From assembly GCA_905234265.1 (NCBI GenBank), contig CAJOHJ010000009.1, positions 94,061-158,060 of the forward strand: DNA of 64,000 nucleotides. The letters are read 5' to 3'. Each line of letters begins with the position of its first letter. Position 1 is the stretch's first letter. The notes beneath the pieces were generated by a model. It was given only the letters and a program-made list of their open reading frames with translations. It made no database searches and was not told where the DNA came from. Positions 63,938 through 64,000 of this stretch are shown piece after piece. Position numbers and translations under genes: made by a program. Source of the stretch: an uncultured Prevotella sp. (GTDB lineage Bacteria > Bacteroidota > Bacteroidia > Bacteroidales > Bacteroidaceae).

Positions 63938-64000
63938 GGCACTACACTTGAATATGCAAAGTTTAATACACGACAAAGCTAAGCACTATCGAGAAAGAGC

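Overview
The window reads as a chromosomal segment of a Bacteroidales bacterium, most likely Prevotella or a close relative. Support for this comes from Bacteroidetes-type promoters (-33 TTTG, about 19-20 nt spacer, -7 TAnnTTTG), a near absence of Shine-Dalgarno sequences, secreted proteins ending in a shared C-terminal tail (FNLxGQRV...KGIxIxxGKKIVVK), a BspA-like repeat protein, and families such as DUF4738, DUF4835/PorD, DUF4421, DUF1460, DUF4861 and reverse rubrerythrin. Most of it is ordinary housekeeping core. Two blocks look accessory: a type I restriction-modification locus at 23-30 kb and a surface-protein region at 58-64 kb.

Layout. 0-7 kb: ROK fragment, lysS, gpsA, a fucose/arabinose-isomerase-like protein, pgi, a HAD phosphatase. 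7-12 kb (mainly minus): lipoprotein, 52-aa peptide, large secreted protein, luxS, gapA. 12-15.6 kb: mscL, sulP, then a queuosine operon (yhhQ-queF) led by a preQ1-I riboswitch. 15.6-19.8 kb: a scar joining a truncated histidine kinase and a truncated FtsX permease, an ABC ATPase, a BspA-like gene split by a G8 tract, and a lipoprotein. 20-23 kb: small membrane protein plus uvrA. 23-30 kb: hsdR, hsdM, a YhcG/DUF1016 nuclease, hsdS and an hsdS remnant, with visibly AT-richer codon use. 30-39.5 kb: rubrerythrin, lipoprotein, HIT, DUF1015, YigZ, then a minus-strand run of FAD enzyme, DUF1232, DUF1460, DUF4421, Gfo/Idh/MocA. 39.5-48.3 kb: proS (-), then mtgA, porD-like, recN, an inactive protease-like/TPR protein, PNP, thiL, tRNA-Phe. 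48.4-56.6 kb (minus): TIGR02757 protein, two sensor kinases, rsgA, frr. 56.7-64 kb: mnmA, LamG secreted protein, candidate small RNA, two divergent paralogous secreted proteins, DUF4861 protein, dead tyrosine recombinase.

The strongest unusual signal is between the two divergent paralogous secreted proteins (60347-60955 minus and 61312-61995 plus). A perfect 35-bp inverted repeat (61017-61051 / 61206-61240) encloses 154 bp with one good promoter, now pointing left. Inversion would aim it at the right-hand paralogue, so this looks like a DNA-inversion switch choosing between two surface proteins.

A second theme is short tandem repeats whose unit is 7 or 21 bp. CCCAACA/CCCATCA, CTCTCAA/CTTTCAA and ATTATGC heptamers, and several unrelated 21-bp units, lie in intergenic spacers and also inside housekeeping genes (lysS, uvrA, rsgA, thiL, mnmA, TIGR02757, FAD enzyme) without breaking the frames. 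A separate 21-bp family (GTAACATGCAGAGATAATTTC) sits next to stop codons at five sites. Other points: a sensor-kinase pair in which one member has Tyr for the phospho-acceptor His, a possible phase-variable BspA gene, and a promoter-plus-terminator unit that could be a small RNA. Everything here was read by eye; no database search was run.
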